Below, piece after piece: positions 16,963 to 26,572 of a DNA stretch of 64,000 nt. The stretch comes from Cyanobacteriota bacterium (GTDB taxonomy: Bacteria; Cyanobacteriota; Vampirovibrionia; Vampirovibrionales; Vampirovibrionaceae). Under the pieces are notes generated by a model that ran no database searches, was not told the origin of the DNA, and worked only from the letters and a program-made list of their open reading frames with translations. Where the stretch lies: assembly GCA_019751815.1 (NCBI GenBank), contig JAIEMW010000004.1:291933-355932 (forward strand), read 5' to 3'. Within the stretch, counting starts at the first letter, position 1; every line of letters starts with the position of its first letter. The translations under genes and the position numbers were made by a program.

Positions 16963-18393
16963 ATGTATAATTTTTTACCCCATACCGCTGAAGACCGTCT
17001 GAACATGGTGAAAGCCATGGGCCTATCTTCTGAAACACAACTGTTTGATGATATTCCCGCCTCACTTCGGCACGGGATCACCTACAAATATTTGCAGCCA
17101 GAGGGCCTGAGTGAACTCGAACTGCAAGAACGCCTAAAACAATTAGCCACGCAAAATACGGCCGGCAGTTACAGCAGCTTTTTGGGAGGTGGGGCTTATC
17201 ACCGCTTTATACCCAGTGCGGTGAATACCATCGCGTCTCGCTCAGAGTTCTATACGGCCTACACACCCTACCAGCCGGAAGTGAGCCAGGGAACACTCCA
17301 AGTGGTTTACGAGTTTCAGACCATGATTGCTGAACTCACCGGCCTGGATGTTGCCAATGCCTCTGTGTACGACGGGGCGTCTGCAGTGACTGAAGCGGCG
17401 TTGATGGCAGCCCGGATTACCAAACACAGCAAGCTCTTGGTCTCCAAGACGCTACACCCTGATTACCGTGCGGTTTTGAACACCTACACGGAAGCCTTGG
17501 AAGCGCTGACGATAGACACCTTTGACCCCCTTAAGAGCACGGTTGAAAATCTGATTGAAACCTGGCCCACAGACGATGTGGCAGCCGTGATCATCCAGCA
17601 TCCTGATTTCTTGGGGTGTTTGACTGAGGCAGCAAGTTTTAACGCCCTGAGAGCCTACTGTGATGCCCGTGGCGCGTTGTTGATCGTCTCCAGTGACCCG
17701 GTTTCCTTGGGTGTTTTAGAGCCTCCGGGCAGACTGGGTGCCGACATTGTGGTGGGTGATATCCAGCCTTTGGGGAATAATCTCTCGTTTGGCGGGCCCT
17801 ACGGGGGCTATATGGCCACCCGGCAGAAATATTTGCGCCAACTCCCTGGTCGACTGGTTGGCAGAACGCTGGATAAAAATAACACCGTTTGCTACACACT
17901 CACCTTGCAGACGCGGGAACAACATATTCGCCGGGAAAAGGCGACGAGTAACATTTGCACCAACCAGGCCTTGAATGTACTTAAGGCGACAGTCTATATG
18001 GCGTTGATGGGGCCCAAAGGGCTTTGTGAGGTGGCCACGCTGTCAATGCAGCGGGCGCATTATCTAGCCAGTGCCCTCAGTAAACTGCCCGGTGTGAGTC
18101 TACTGGCACCAGAGCGTGCCTTTGGCTTTGAGTTTGCACTGTCCCTGCCAGCTCCAGCAGAAGACTGTCTAACCTGGATGCGTGCTCAAAACATTCTCGG
18201 CGGGCTTTCGCTGAGTGCGTATTACCCTGAATATCCGAACACCTTGCTCATCGCCACCACAGAAGTGAATACCGATAAAGAGATTACCCATTTTATTGAT
18301 GTTTTTGGCACTTGGGTAGAGAGTTTCAATCTATCTCACTCAAAAAAAGAAGCATCAGGTGCTCTCAAGGCCAAGGAGACCTGCCCGTCATGA
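16963..18393 (+). CDS. gcvPA: Glycine dehydrogenase (decarboxylating) subunit 1
   Basis: N-terminal half of the split P protein; with GcvPB it decarboxylates glycine using pyridoxal phosphate. About 476 residues from the ATG at 16963, or 479 from the GTG at 16954. Signatures are FLGGGAYHRFIPSAV, FYTAYTPYQPEVSQG, LDVANASVYDGASAVTEA and GRTLDKNNTVCYTLTLQTRE. Its end overlaps gcvPB by 4 bp (ATGA). Split P proteins occur in Firmicutes, archaea and several other phyla, while plant and most cyanobacterial enzymes are a single chain. Confidence 0.96.
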   Translation: MYNFLPHTAEDRLNMVKAMGLSSETQLFDDIPASLRHGITYKYLQPEGLSELELQERLKQLATQNTAGSYSSFLGGGAYHRFIPSAVNTIASRSEFYTAYTPYQPEVSQGTLQVVYEFQTMIAELTGLDVANASVYDGASAVTEAALMAARITKHSKLLVSKTLHPDYRAVLNTYTEALEALTIDTFDPLKSTVENLIETWPTDDVAAVIIQHPDFLGCLTEAASFNALRAYCDARGALLIVSSDPVSLGVLEPPGRLGADIVVGDIQPLGNNLSFGGPYGGYMATRQKYLRQLPGRLVGRTLDKNNTVCYTLTLQTREQHIRREKATSNICTNQALNVLKATVYMALMGPKGLCEVATLSMQRAHYLASALSKLPGVSLLAPERAFGFEFALSLPAPAEDCLTWMRAQNILGGLSLSAYYPEYPNTLLIATTEVNTDKEITHFIDVFGTWVESFNLSHSKKEASGALKAKETCPS

Positions 18394-19880
18394 CAGCCAA
18401 AGTGCTTGAAACACCCATTTTTGAGAAATCCAATCCCGGGGCCCGAGGGGTGTCGCTCCCTGTTTTTGGCTTGGATAGCACGGGACTCAATCGTATCAGC
18501 GACTTTTTACCCGAAGGTCTCACCCGAAAAAACTTGTCTCGCCTGCCCGAGTTGGCTCAGCTCGACACGATTCGTCATTATGTGCGGCTTTCCCAGCTCA
18601 ATCACTGTATTGATACGGGATTTTATCCGCTGGGCTCCTGCACGATGAAGTTCAACCCCAAGGTCTGCGACCTTTACGGGCAATTAGACGGTTTTACCCA
18701 ACTGCATCCCCTCACACCAGAGAGTCTCAGCCAAGGGGCCCTGGAGGTGATGTACCGACTTCAGCAGTATCTGGCGGATGTGAGCGGTTTTGACCGGGTC
18801 ACACTCCAGCCCGCGGCCGGTGCCCAAGGTGAACTGGTTGGCATGATGATGGTGAAAGCGTATTTTAAAAAACACCAGCAGCCAGAGCGGACCCAGGTGT
18901 TGATTCCAGATGCAGCACACGGGACCAATCCAGCCTCTGCCGCGATGTGTGGCTTTGAGGTGATTGAACTCAAAAGCAACCGCGAGGGCGGGGTGGATCT
19001 CGATGAGCTGAAACAAAAACTGAGCCCCAAAACAGCGGCCTTAATGTTGACCAACCCCAATACTCTGGGCTTGTTTGAGCGTGATATTCTGGAAATCACC
19101 CGACTGGTACACGACGCCGGCGGGCTGATGTACTACGACGGGGCCAATCTCAATGCGGTGATGGGCCAGGCCAAGCCCGCCTTGATGGGCTTTGATGTGA
19201 TGCACATCAATACGCACAAAACCTTTGCCACACCACACGGTGGCGGGGGGCCAGGCAGTGGGCCTGTGGCCGTCAATAACAAGCTAGCGCCGTTTCTTCC
19301 CAAGCCTTACGCCGATTTTGACGGCAGCCAATACTTCTTAAACAACGATCTGCCGGATTCGATTGGCAAAGTCAAAGCATTCTGGGGCAACTTTGAAATG
19401 ATGGCCCGCGCCTTTACCTATATTTCTGCCTACGGCAGCGAAGGCCTGGCCCGCGTGAGCCAAGATGCGGTGCTCAACGCCAACTACCTCAAAGAAAAGC
19501 TGAAGACGATGTATCACGTGCCCTACGATCTCACATGCAAGCACGAGTTTGTGATGACCAGCCAACGACAGAAGGTCACCGATCCGCACATCAACACGAT
19601 GGCCATTGTAAAACGGCTGATGGATTTTGGGATACACCCGCCCACGGTTTACTTTCCGCTGATTGTGGCGGAATGCATCATGATTGAGCCGACGGACACA
19701 GAATCCAAAGAGACGCTGGACCGCTTTATCGAGGTGATGAGTGAAATCGACCGCGAATGCCGGGAAACGCCGGATGTGATTTTAAACGCGCCGCACACCA
19801 CCCCGATTGGGAAAGTGGATGAAGTGGCTGCCGCGCGAAATCCAGACCTCAATTACTTTTCGGCTGCAAAAGCAGACTAA
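18390..19880 (+). CDS. gcvPB: Glycine dehydrogenase (decarboxylating) subunit 2
   Basis: C-terminal half of the split P protein, carrying the cofactor. 496 residues from the ATG at 18390, preceded by AAGGAG. The PLP lysine is in HINTHKTFATPHGGGG (about residue 274). IDTGFYPLGSCTMKFNP and PDAAHGTNPASAAMCGFEV are conserved substrate- and PLP-phosphate-binding segments. The ATGA overlap with gcvPA indicates translational coupling and equal expression. It is the last gene of the glycine cleavage operon. Confidence 0.97.
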   Translation: MTAKVLETPIFEKSNPGARGVSLPVFGLDSTGLNRISDFLPEGLTRKNLSRLPELAQLDTIRHYVRLSQLNHCIDTGFYPLGSCTMKFNPKVCDLYGQLDGFTQLHPLTPESLSQGALEVMYRLQQYLADVSGFDRVTLQPAAGAQGELVGMMMVKAYFKKHQQPERTQVLIPDAAHGTNPASAAMCGFEVIELKSNREGGVDLDELKQKLSPKTAALMLTNPNTLGLFERDILEITRLVHDAGGLMYYDGANLNAVMGQAKPALMGFDVMHINTHKTFATPHGGGGPGSGPVAVNNKLAPFLPKPYADFDGSQYFLNNDLPDSIGKVKAFWGNFEMMARAFTYISAYGSEGLARVSQDAVLNANYLKEKLKTMYHVPYDLTCKHEFVMTSQRQKVTDPHINTMAIVKRLMDFGIHPPTVYFPLIVAECIMIEPTDTESKETLDRFIEVMSEIDRECRETPDVILNAPHTTPIGKVDEVAAARNPDLNYFSAAKAD

Positions 19881-19903
19881 AGCAGCTTCCTAGTAATTGT
19901 TTT

Positions 19904-20116
19904 CTAGTAATCGCCACCGTCATCGGTATCGTTCAAGCCCAAGTCGCCGCCGCTGTCCCCTTTGTGTTGTTTCACAGGGGTGCCTGCGCCACTGGCAGCA
20001 ATGGAGTAAATATTGATCCCGGTTCTCATCGCTTGCTTACTTTTGGCACCTGAAGTCCCAAGACCTTGGTATGGACTGCCGTAAGCACCGGCTGTGGTAA
20101 ACCCGACTGATGACAT
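19904..20116 (-). CDS. Small glycine-rich hypothetical protein
   Basis: 70 residues from the ATG at 20116, with AAAGGG 8 bases upstream as a good ribosome-binding site. Rich in Gly, Ser and Ala, with an acidic tail ending GLNDTDDGGDY. No domain recognised. It stands alone between the convergent gcvPB end and bioD. The stop codon lies in ATTACTAG, which is repeated 14 bases further on (another short duplication at a gene end). The region upstream to 20236 holds no other gene. Confidence 0.5.
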   Translation of the reverse strand: MSSVGFTTAGAYGSPYQGLGTSGAKSKQAMRTGINIYSIAASGAGTPVKQHKGDSGGDLGLNDTDDGGDY

Positions 20117-20236
20117 GGTCAAAACCCTTTCAAAAAATTGCTACTCTCTTAAGAAAATAAAAACAATGTATTAAGACGAATTGCCCTTTCACCTTTTTAA
20201 GAGCCAAAACAGTTACATGCCGTTACAGCCCAGGCG

Positions 20237-20944
20237 TTAGAGCAAGGGTCGCAACCCAGCGGACCAGGGCTCAGACAGCACGTTTTGAAAAGGATGATCG
20301 CACTGTAATGCCAGCTTGGGCACCCAGGCCAGCACAGGCACAGGTAAAAACCGTTCAAACATCTCTGGTAAGGTTTCAGTCGCTACATCAACCGCCTGAT
20401 AGCCAGAGACTATCACCCCCACCACCGGGATTTGCCGTCTTTGCAGGGCTTCTACTGAGAGCAAGGTGTGATTGATCGTGCCTAAATCTGGGCGGGTGAC
20501 CAAAATCACCGGCAGTGTCGACTCTCGTATCAGTTCAAGTTGCTCCAGATTGGGCGTTATTGGCACCCGAAGGCCGCCTGCCCCTTCTACCAAAAGAACA
20601 CCCGAACCATCCATATCATTTGAGTACTGATACCCAGCAATGTCATTCAAGATTTGAGCGGGGTCAATCACACAATCCGTATCCACCACAGCGGGTGTCG
20701 CCGGGATGAGAAAGTTATAGCGGTTCTCACAGCGAAGCCGGCCGGCCAGAACGTCTTCTGACAGCCAGGTCTGGATAGAAGTAGGGTCTTCTGCCTCGTC
20801 CAAACTGGGTGAACCGGTTTGCACCGGCTTATAGACTGTAACCGGGTGACCGGCACTCAAAAACATGTGCGCAAGCAGACCCGTAATCACGGTCTTTCCG
20901 ACACCGGTATCGGTACCAGCAATCCAGTAGGCTGGTTTCATCAT
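20237..20944 (-). CDS. bioD: Dethiobiotin synthetase
   Basis: Makes the ureido ring of dethiobiotin from diaminopelargonate, CO2 and ATP, the penultimate biotin step. 235 residues. The P-loop is GTDTGVGKTVITG at residues 9-21. VYKPVQTGSP contains the catalytic lysine; VEGAGGLRVPI is the third conserved loop; LVTRPDLGTINHTLLS is also typical. It lies 16 bp downstream of the saccharopine-dehydrogenase-like gene and is probably in one operon with it. Other bio genes are absent from the window. Confidence 0.96.
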   Translation of the reverse strand: MMKPAYWIAGTDTGVGKTVITGLLAHMFLSAGHPVTVYKPVQTGSPSLDEAEDPTSIQTWLSEDVLAGRLRCENRYNFLIPATPAVVDTDCVIDPAQILNDIAGYQYSNDMDGSGVLLVEGAGGLRVPITPNLEQLELIRESTLPVILVTRPDLGTINHTLLSVEALQRRQIPVVGVIVSGYQAVDVATETLPEMFERFLPVPVLAWVPKLALQCDHPFQNVLSEPWSAGLRPLL

Positions 20945-20960
20945 GCTGACTGACGATCTC

Positions 20961-22013
20961 TTAAACGAGTGTCGGAATTTTCTGCGTCAGGGGGTTTGAG
21001 GCAGCGCTTTGTCGAACTTGTATTTGGTAACGGGGCATAATATCAGCAGAGGTGATCACACCGTACTTGCCCTGTCTATAAAGCTCGACTCCTCGCAGCA
21101 TAAAGCCCAGTGCCGGTCCGCAGACGTTATCCACCATCGTGGTCTCATCACTCACCACAAACTGATGAGAGCCGACTGCCCCGCCGAGTGTCCTGCCAGT
21201 GACGGTAACTGTTGTAGAAACCGGTTTTTTGGCGTTTCGGGTATCCACCAGACCGCCCACCGTCACGCGGTCGCGAGAGCAGATGCCGGCCAGTTCCAAG
21301 ATGACATCATCGGCATGTTCCATCTGGGTCAATTCCAAGAGACCGTCTCTGGCATCCAGTTCTGCCTGGATTTCGGCATCGGTCATTTTGGCGACTTTTT
21401 CAGCATTAAAGCCTTCCAAATGCAGTAAATCTTCGCGAATGGTGGCTTTATACGCTTCCCAATTGCTGATACCCACACCAAAGTAGATATTGACAGATAA
21501 TACTTCAATAAACGATTGGGCGGCCACTGCGGCTGCCGTGGTTAAAAATCCAGGCGTTGCTCCCGCACCAGTGATATACAGAATGCCTTTTTCTTTTAAT
21601 TGGCCAGACAGCGGCAAAAGTTGTTCGACTGCCCGGGTGCGTTTGAGGGCATCGACAATCACACCGCGAAATGACGTTTTTTCAACAATGGCTTCGATGG
21701 TTTGGGCACAGAAACCAACCGGGATATTGGGCAGGGCTTTAAAAATCGCATCGATATTTTCTCCTTCTGCCTGTAATAACTCTAAAATGGCTTCATCACT
21801 GGCCACAGCCCCGGGGTATTCAATCACTTGCGTCAGTTGCGATATCTGCTGAACGTCTAAACCAGCTGCATTAAAGGCAAAACCAGAGCGATCGGCAATG
21901 GCGACGAGTTGAAAATCAGGACGATGCGGGATGAACTCGGCCATCCCTTTTCCCAGCCCCCCGGCACCCAGAATGGCGACGCGAATGGGTTGATTCTGTT
22001 GAGTTGTAGGCAT
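20961..22013 (-). CDS. Saccharopine dehydrogenase-like oxidoreductase
   Basis: A 350-residue protein with an N-terminal Rossmann fold: RVAILGAGGLGKGMAEFI at residues 11-28 is the dinucleotide-binding loop, and LVAIADRSGF continues it. ILYITGAGATPGFLTTAAA and a C-terminal YGVITSADIMPRYQIQ are like the saccharopine-dehydrogenase-related proteins annotated in cyanobacteria; the true substrate is not established. AAAAAGGAGA precedes the ATG, a strong ribosome-binding site. bioD follows in the same direction. A link to lysine or biotin metabolism is only positional. Confidence 0.72.
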   Translation of the reverse strand: MPTTQQNQPIRVAILGAGGLGKGMAEFIPHRPDFQLVAIADRSGFAFNAAGLDVQQISQLTQVIEYPGAVASDEAILELLQAEGENIDAIFKALPNIPVGFCAQTIEAIVEKTSFRGVIVDALKRTRAVEQLLPLSGQLKEKGILYITGAGATPGFLTTAAAVAAQSFIEVLSVNIYFGVGISNWEAYKATIREDLLHLEGFNAEKVAKMTDAEIQAELDARDGLLELTQMEHADDVILELAGICSRDRVTVGGLVDTRNAKKPVSTTVTVTGRTLGGAVGSHQFVVSDETTMVDNVCGPALGFMLRGVELYRQGKYGVITSADIMPRYQIQVRQSAASNPLTQKIPTLV

Positions 22014-22112
22014 GGCAGACGGTCTCCTTTTTAGGACTCACATGTGTCAGTAGACCCCTATTATACGCCAAGCCCTTATGGGGTTTATATAGATATGGGT
22101 TTATGAAGGTTT

Positions 22113-22694
22113 TTAAGAAGTCATTGTATCCAGATGAATTCTCTCGCCTATGTGGTGTAGATGGCAGACGGCCAGTGCCAGGGCGTCCGCGGCATCATCC
22201 GGACGAGGCAGTTTATCCAAAGAAAGCAATTGCCTGGCCATCTCTTGGACTTCTTTTTTTTCAGCCTTCCCACTGCCTGCAATGGCTTGTTTCACCTGCA
22301 TCGGCGTGTATTCTTCAAAGGGGATCCCTCGCTCTGCCAGTACCAGCAAAATCACGCCTCGTGCCTGGCAAACAGGAACCATGGTTTTGGCATTTTTGAA
22401 GAAAAAGAGACGCTCAATACTCACACAGTCTGGGTTGAGTTGATCACACAGGGCGTTTAAATCACGATAGATTTCTGCCAACCGGTGGGCATCGGGTTTA
22501 CCCTTACTGGTAGAAATAACCCCCCACTGACATCCCAGCAATGTTCGCTTGGAGGGACTTTCTGAGACGGCTCGGGTGAGCAGGCCAAAGCCAATCGTGG
22601 CAAGACCGGGATCGATGCCCAAAATTTTGCCAAAACTCGGCTGATTTCCCTTCTCCTGAGTGAGCCCATTGCAATTATCGGTGGATGCTTTCAT
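22113..22694 (-). CDS. ruvC: Holliday junction resolvase RuvC
   Basis: Cuts four-way DNA junctions after RuvAB branch migration. 193 residues, slightly long because of a 20-residue N-terminal extension. The acidic catalytic residues are visible: Asp in ILGIDPGLATIGFGLL, Glu in SIERLFFFKN, and the Asp pair in PRPDDAADALALAVCH. VKQAIAGSGKAEKKEVQEM is the conserved DNA-binding segment. ruvA and ruvB are not in the window. It is divergent from lnt, with only 35 bp between the starts. Confidence 0.96.
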   Translation of the reverse strand: MKASTDNCNGLTQEKGNQPSFGKILGIDPGLATIGFGLLTRAVSESPSKRTLLGCQWGVISTSKGKPDAHRLAEIYRDLNALCDQLNPDCVSIERLFFFKNAKTMVPVCQARGVILLVLAERGIPFEEYTPMQVKQAIAGSGKAEKKEVQEMARQLLSLDKLPRPDDAADALALAVCHLHHIGERIHLDTMTS

Positions 22695-22729
22695 GCTGGT
22701 GATTGTCTCATATAAGCCCGTGAGTTCCT

Positions 22730-24442
22730 ATGTCCACCGCCGACACAACGCCATTATTCAAAGAATCCAATGGGCTTTTTGGTGGGCTTTTTGCTGCCTT
22801 GCGTATTCATCTGTCAATGCTTTTTTGGGGGATGGCGACCGGACTCACCTTACCCGGCGTATTGACCCCGTTTTCAGCAGGATTAGGATTATTCACCTGG
22901 TTTAGCTTTAACCCTTTATTTCTGGCGTTACTCACCACACCATCCAGGTCCACACGGATTATCGCCAGCTTTTTGTTTGGCTGGGGCTATCACGCCATTG
23001 CGCTCATCTGGATATTAAGCCTGCACCCGATGACGTGGCTCGGACTAAATAACGGATTAAGCCTATTGATAAGCATCCTCGCCTGGCAACTGGCAAGCCT
23101 AACAGGGGCGCTGGTTCCTGCCATGGCAACTGCAGGCGTCTGTTTGATTGAGCGCGACCGAAAAACAGCACGGCTTCCACTATGTTTATGGCCCATTTTT
23201 TGGGTCTTTGGCTACTCCCTGCTGGAACATAGCCAGATTTCAATTGCGTGGGCCAGACTAGAACTCAGCCAAATTGACAGCTCGATTGTTCAAATCTTCG
23301 CCAGTGTGTTGATGGGCACCGGCATCACGCTTGCGGTGTTGTATTTTAATCTGTTGTTAACGATGTTATATGGCAATGATTTTCTCAAGAAAGAGTTCTG
23401 GCAAGGGGAATTTAGGTCCGTCATCCCGTGTAATCTTTTGATTCTCATTCCTCTCGTTCTCCATGGAATGCACGGTTTTATCCCCCGTGAGCTACCTGAT
23501 TCGAGCACAACAGCCAATCAATCCCCCAGAACATTCTATAGATTACCTCCTATCAACGTGCTTACAGTTCAAGGAGAACGAGGGATTCAGGCAGTTCGAG
23601 GCAAAATGCTGACAGAAAAAGAAGCCTTTTATGAAGCGCTGTTTGCCTATGCTAAGCCCTTAGAGGCGGCTTTGGCTACAATAGGCCCGAAAACGATGGC
23701 ACACAAAGCAAAAAACCTTTCCTTGGCTGTACTGCCAGAAGAAGGCGCCTTGCCTGGCTGGGTGGATGAGAGCACCCCAGAGAGTAACCCCATGGTCCGT
23801 CTTTATCAAGAAATCGCTGATCGCCACAACGCCGTGGTGATCGTCGGAGCTTCCAGCTTAAAAAAAGCCGATAAAACCCAGTATCACAATAGTTTACTGG
23901 CGATCAGTCCGCACGCTAGAACACACCCCGTGCAGTTCTATCATAAGACAGTGCTTGTTCCTTATGGGGAAACTGCCCCTCTGGCGGATTTACTGGGGAG
24001 ATCTTGGCTGACAGACTTACTCGAAGCCACCTCCGGCATCCGGTATGATTTTCTCTATGAACCGGGCCAGAATGAGCATGGCCAGAATGGCTCGCTGTTT
24101 GAGATCGGAAAAGACGTAACCGGCGGTGAGCGCTTAAAAATAAGTCCCACTATTTGTTTTGAACTGGCCAGTAATGAGCGTGCAGAACAGATTCACCAAG
24201 AAAATCCCGACATACTCATTAACAGCAGTAACTTAGGCTGGTTTCATCAAAACAGCGCGCTCAATGCTCAGTTTTTGGCTTACGGGAAGCTACGTGCTGC
24301 AGAAACTCAACGCCCTTTGGTGCTTGCAGCCAACACGGGTATCTCTGCTATAATTGCACCAGGCGGGGCGATCCTCAAACAGACAACGCCCGGCAAACCA
24401 TCTGTCAATGCTGTTAATTTCGGACCCTCCTTATCACCATGA
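22730..24442 (+). CDS. lnt: Apolipoprotein N-acyltransferase
   Basis: Adds the third acyl chain to the N-terminal cysteine of lipoproteins at the inner membrane. 570 residues, somewhat longer than E. coli Lnt (512). Six to seven helices occupy residues 1-250. The carbon-nitrogen hydrolase domain follows, with the catalytic triad in LAVLPEEGALPGW (Glu), QFYHKTVLVPYGE (Lys) and SPTICFELASNE (Cys). NSSNLGWF and AANTGISAIIAPGG are further conserved segments. A 12-base near-duplication (GGCCAGAATG repeat around 24067-24090) adds GQN repeats. The stop overlaps the TPR gene by 4 bp. Confidence 0.95.
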   Translation: MSTADTTPLFKESNGLFGGLFAALRIHLSMLFWGMATGLTLPGVLTPFSAGLGLFTWFSFNPLFLALLTTPSRSTRIIASFLFGWGYHAIALIWILSLHPMTWLGLNNGLSLLISILAWQLASLTGALVPAMATAGVCLIERDRKTARLPLCLWPIFWVFGYSLLEHSQISIAWARLELSQIDSSIVQIFASVLMGTGITLAVLYFNLLLTMLYGNDFLKKEFWQGEFRSVIPCNLLILIPLVLHGMHGFIPRELPDSSTTANQSPRTFYRLPPINVLTVQGERGIQAVRGKMLTEKEAFYEALFAYAKPLEAALATIGPKTMAHKAKNLSLAVLPEEGALPGWVDESTPESNPMVRLYQEIADRHNAVVIVGASSLKKADKTQYHNSLLAISPHARTHPVQFYHKTVLVPYGETAPLADLLGRSWLTDLLEATSGIRYDFLYEPGQNEHGQNGSLFEIGKDVTGGERLKISPTICFELASNERAEQIHQENPDILINSSNLGWFHQNSALNAQFLAYGKLRAAETQRPLVLAANTGISAIIAPGGAILKQTTPGKPSVNAVNFGPSLSP

Positions 24443-25656
24443 GCGTTGCACTGCATCAAGAAAAATTGGTTGTGATCTGCTTTTATCCAGCCACCCGGCC
24501 ACCAGAGCCCGGGGTGCTTCGCCTGGAACGCAATATTCAGTTCGGCCTGATTACCAAACTCAGCCTCTACAGCAACATTATTTGTAAGGATTTGGCCACC
24601 AAGAAGAGCAAGCTTGCCATTGATCTCTTAAGTTCGCATAACCGCTTGCACGAAGAGTTGCAGCATATTGCCACCAGTCACCGTGCCCGTTATGTCCTGA
24701 GTGGGTCGGTTCTGCCTGTGTTCGGCCAACCTCCTTCCACGTTGGTGGAGGAAGTGAGTCTGACACTGCGTTTATATGATGCTCACACCCAAACAGTGGT
24801 CCTGGATATTCAGCATATGCTCTCTCAAATGGAAAACGGGCGCCGTAATCCGGAGAATTTAGCAGCCATGCCGGATAGCTACGAAACTGCCGTAAATTGG
24901 GCGGCCACAGAATTGATTAAGCAAATCACGCCTCACGGCGATCTCAGCTCGCTGGACGATTTAGCTTCCTTAAGAATCAGCCGCTCTTATGAAGCCATCC
25001 AGTATCTCTGCGAAGGGGATGACCCTGAACTAGCTCTTGAAAACCGAATGAAAGCCCTAGAAAAAGCCACTGAGCTTGATCCCATGAATGAGCTGGCCCA
25101 TTTTAACCTGGGAAAACTCTACAAATCACTTGGCAATCACCGGCAAAGCGTCCAACATTACCGCAAAGCGTTTGAAGTGAGCCGGGCTTCTGGGAAAGTG
25201 CGTGCCTTGTACGCAACAGATGCGGGCATCTGCTGTGCCTTGCTGGGAGAGTATAAGCCTGCCATCCAGTGGTGGGACCGTGCCATTGACATCACCCCAA
25301 GCTACATCAACCCCTACATGAACATTGCCCACGCCTACGAAGAGCAAGAAGACTACGAACAATCCGAAAAATACTTTTTGAAGGCCCAGGCCATCGCCCC
25401 AAAAGATATCCGAACCGCCTACAGCTTGGCCCGAATTTACTCCAAAATTGGCGAATGGACCAAGGCCTTAGAGCAGTACAAACAACAACTGGCCGGGGAT
25501 GACTCTGACCCATGGTGCCACAGTAACATTGCTACCTGCTATTTGCAGTTGGGTGACAATAGCAAAGCCAAATTGCATCTCGAAAAAACGGCTCAACTAG
25601 ACCCAGAGGGTGAAGCCGGTCTATACGCCCAATTGATTCTCACAGAATTGGTCTAG
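24439..25656 (+). CDS. TPR-repeat protein with TolB-like N-terminal domain
   Basis: A 405-residue soluble protein with no signal peptide. Residues about 10-140 resemble the TolB/FlgO-like N-terminal domain that precedes TPRs in many bacterial proteins (ARYVLSGSVLP, VSLTLRLYDAHTQTVVLDI). From about residue 210 at least five TPR units follow: AHFNLGKLYKSLGNHRQSVQHY, AGICCALLGEYKPAIQWWDRA, PYMNIAHAYEEQEDYEQSEKYF, AYSLARIYSKIGEWTKALEQY and SNIATCYLQLGDNSKAKLHL. Its ATG overlaps lnt (ATGA), so it is co-translated. It probably scaffolds other proteins; partners are unknown. Confidence 0.78.
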   Translation: MSVALHQEKLVVICFYPATRPPEPGVLRLERNIQFGLITKLSLYSNIICKDLATKKSKLAIDLLSSHNRLHEELQHIATSHRARYVLSGSVLPVFGQPPSTLVEEVSLTLRLYDAHTQTVVLDIQHMLSQMENGRRNPENLAAMPDSYETAVNWAATELIKQITPHGDLSSLDDLASLRISRSYEAIQYLCEGDDPELALENRMKALEKATELDPMNELAHFNLGKLYKSLGNHRQSVQHYRKAFEVSRASGKVRALYATDAGICCALLGEYKPAIQWWDRAIDITPSYINPYMNIAHAYEEQEDYEQSEKYFLKAQAIAPKDIRTAYSLARIYSKIGEWTKALEQYKQQLAGDDSDPWCHSNIATCYLQLGDNSKAKLHLEKTAQLDPEGEAGLYAQLILTELV

Positions 25657-25822
25657 TTGCCTCATTCCCTGCGAAAAATTCCTTAGCACAATTTTTGCTT
25701 GAGTTGTTTTTCATGGGCTACAAGCGATTGCTGATTAAACGCGATTCGGCAATGGCAAACAGACTATTTTTTCTATTTCTTGACCACACAGACACTGAAA
25801 CTTAAAAAGAGGGATCCATACC

Positions 25823-26479
25823 ATGTCACAACAGTTTGCCCCCTATCCTCCTGGATATCCCCAACAAGGCTTCGGGCCACAAACCTTTCCACAGCAAGGT
25901 TTTCCTCAGGCACCAGGATACCCTGCCAGTGCCAATATGGCTGCGGGTGGGAATGGAGCCCCTTCTGAAGCAGATCTCAATGCGCTTCTCCAACAACTGG
26001 CCATGGCGGATCAGTTCCAGAAAGGTGCGGGTAGCGGACCTTCTTCGGGGAGCGGCGCTGTTCGCGGATTAGATGGGCGGACTCTCAGCCAAAGATCTGA
26101 TGGTAGCGTTTGGGAAGACGGTTCTTCGAGCGGCGGTGGCGGCTTCTTCAAAAAGCTGGTCATCGGGGCCGTCGTCATCGGTGCCGCTATTTTTGGGTAC
26201 CGCTACTTCAAAAACACCCAGGCCGCCAAAGAGGTCGGCCAACAGGTCGCAAATCAAACCCAAGGATTCTTGCAGCGAGTTTGGACTGGGATAAAAAGCG
26301 GTTTGGGCAAACTGCCCGTAATCGGCAAATGGTTTGGGCAAGGTGCCGAAAAGTCGGCCGCAAGCGATTTGGTAAGCGATGTGGTTGAAACCGTCAAAAA
26401 GAAGGCACGGAAAAAGACCCCCAAGGCGAAACCTACAACCAGTAAAGCAAAAACTCCCAAAAGTAAAAAAGCATCCTGA
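25823..26479 (+). CDS. Pro/Gln-rich single-span membrane protein with lysine-rich tail
   Basis: 218 residues, not recognised. Residues 1-35 are rich in Pro, Gln, Gly and Phe (PGYPQQGFG repeats). Residues about 105-125 form one membrane helix (KKLVIGAVVIGAAIFGYRYF). The last 35 residues are very rich in Lys, Thr and Pro (KKKARKKTPKAKPTTSKAK), like tails that bind nucleic acid or acidic polymers. AGAGGGA precedes the ATG. It is flanked by its own terminator hairpin (26513-26547). Composition suggests a clade-specific surface or scaffold protein. Confidence 0.65.
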   Translation: MSQQFAPYPPGYPQQGFGPQTFPQQGFPQAPGYPASANMAAGGNGAPSEADLNALLQQLAMADQFQKGAGSGPSSGSGAVRGLDGRTLSQRSDGSVWEDGSSSGGGGFFKKLVIGAVVIGAAIFGYRYFKNTQAAKEVGQQVANQTQGFLQRVWTGIKSGLGKLPVIGKWFGQGAEKSAASDLVSDVVETVKKKARKKTPKAKPTTSKAKTPKSKKAS

Positions 26480-26512
26480 AAACAGTTTCCAACGCCGGAT
26501 CACGCTACAATA

Positions 26513-26550
26513 AAAGGGACTTGAACACTGACTATTCGGGTCCCTTTCTT
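26513..26550 (+). terminator. Hairpin after the Pro/Lys-rich membrane protein gene
   Basis: AAAGGGAC (26513-26520) pairs exactly with GTCCCTTT (26540-26547) across a 19-base loop, followed by CTT. The U tract is short, so termination is likely but not certain. TACAAT at 26506-26511 just upstream may be a promoter for the next gene. Confidence 0.5.
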
Positions 26551-26572
26551 ACATGCAATTCAAGCCTTATTT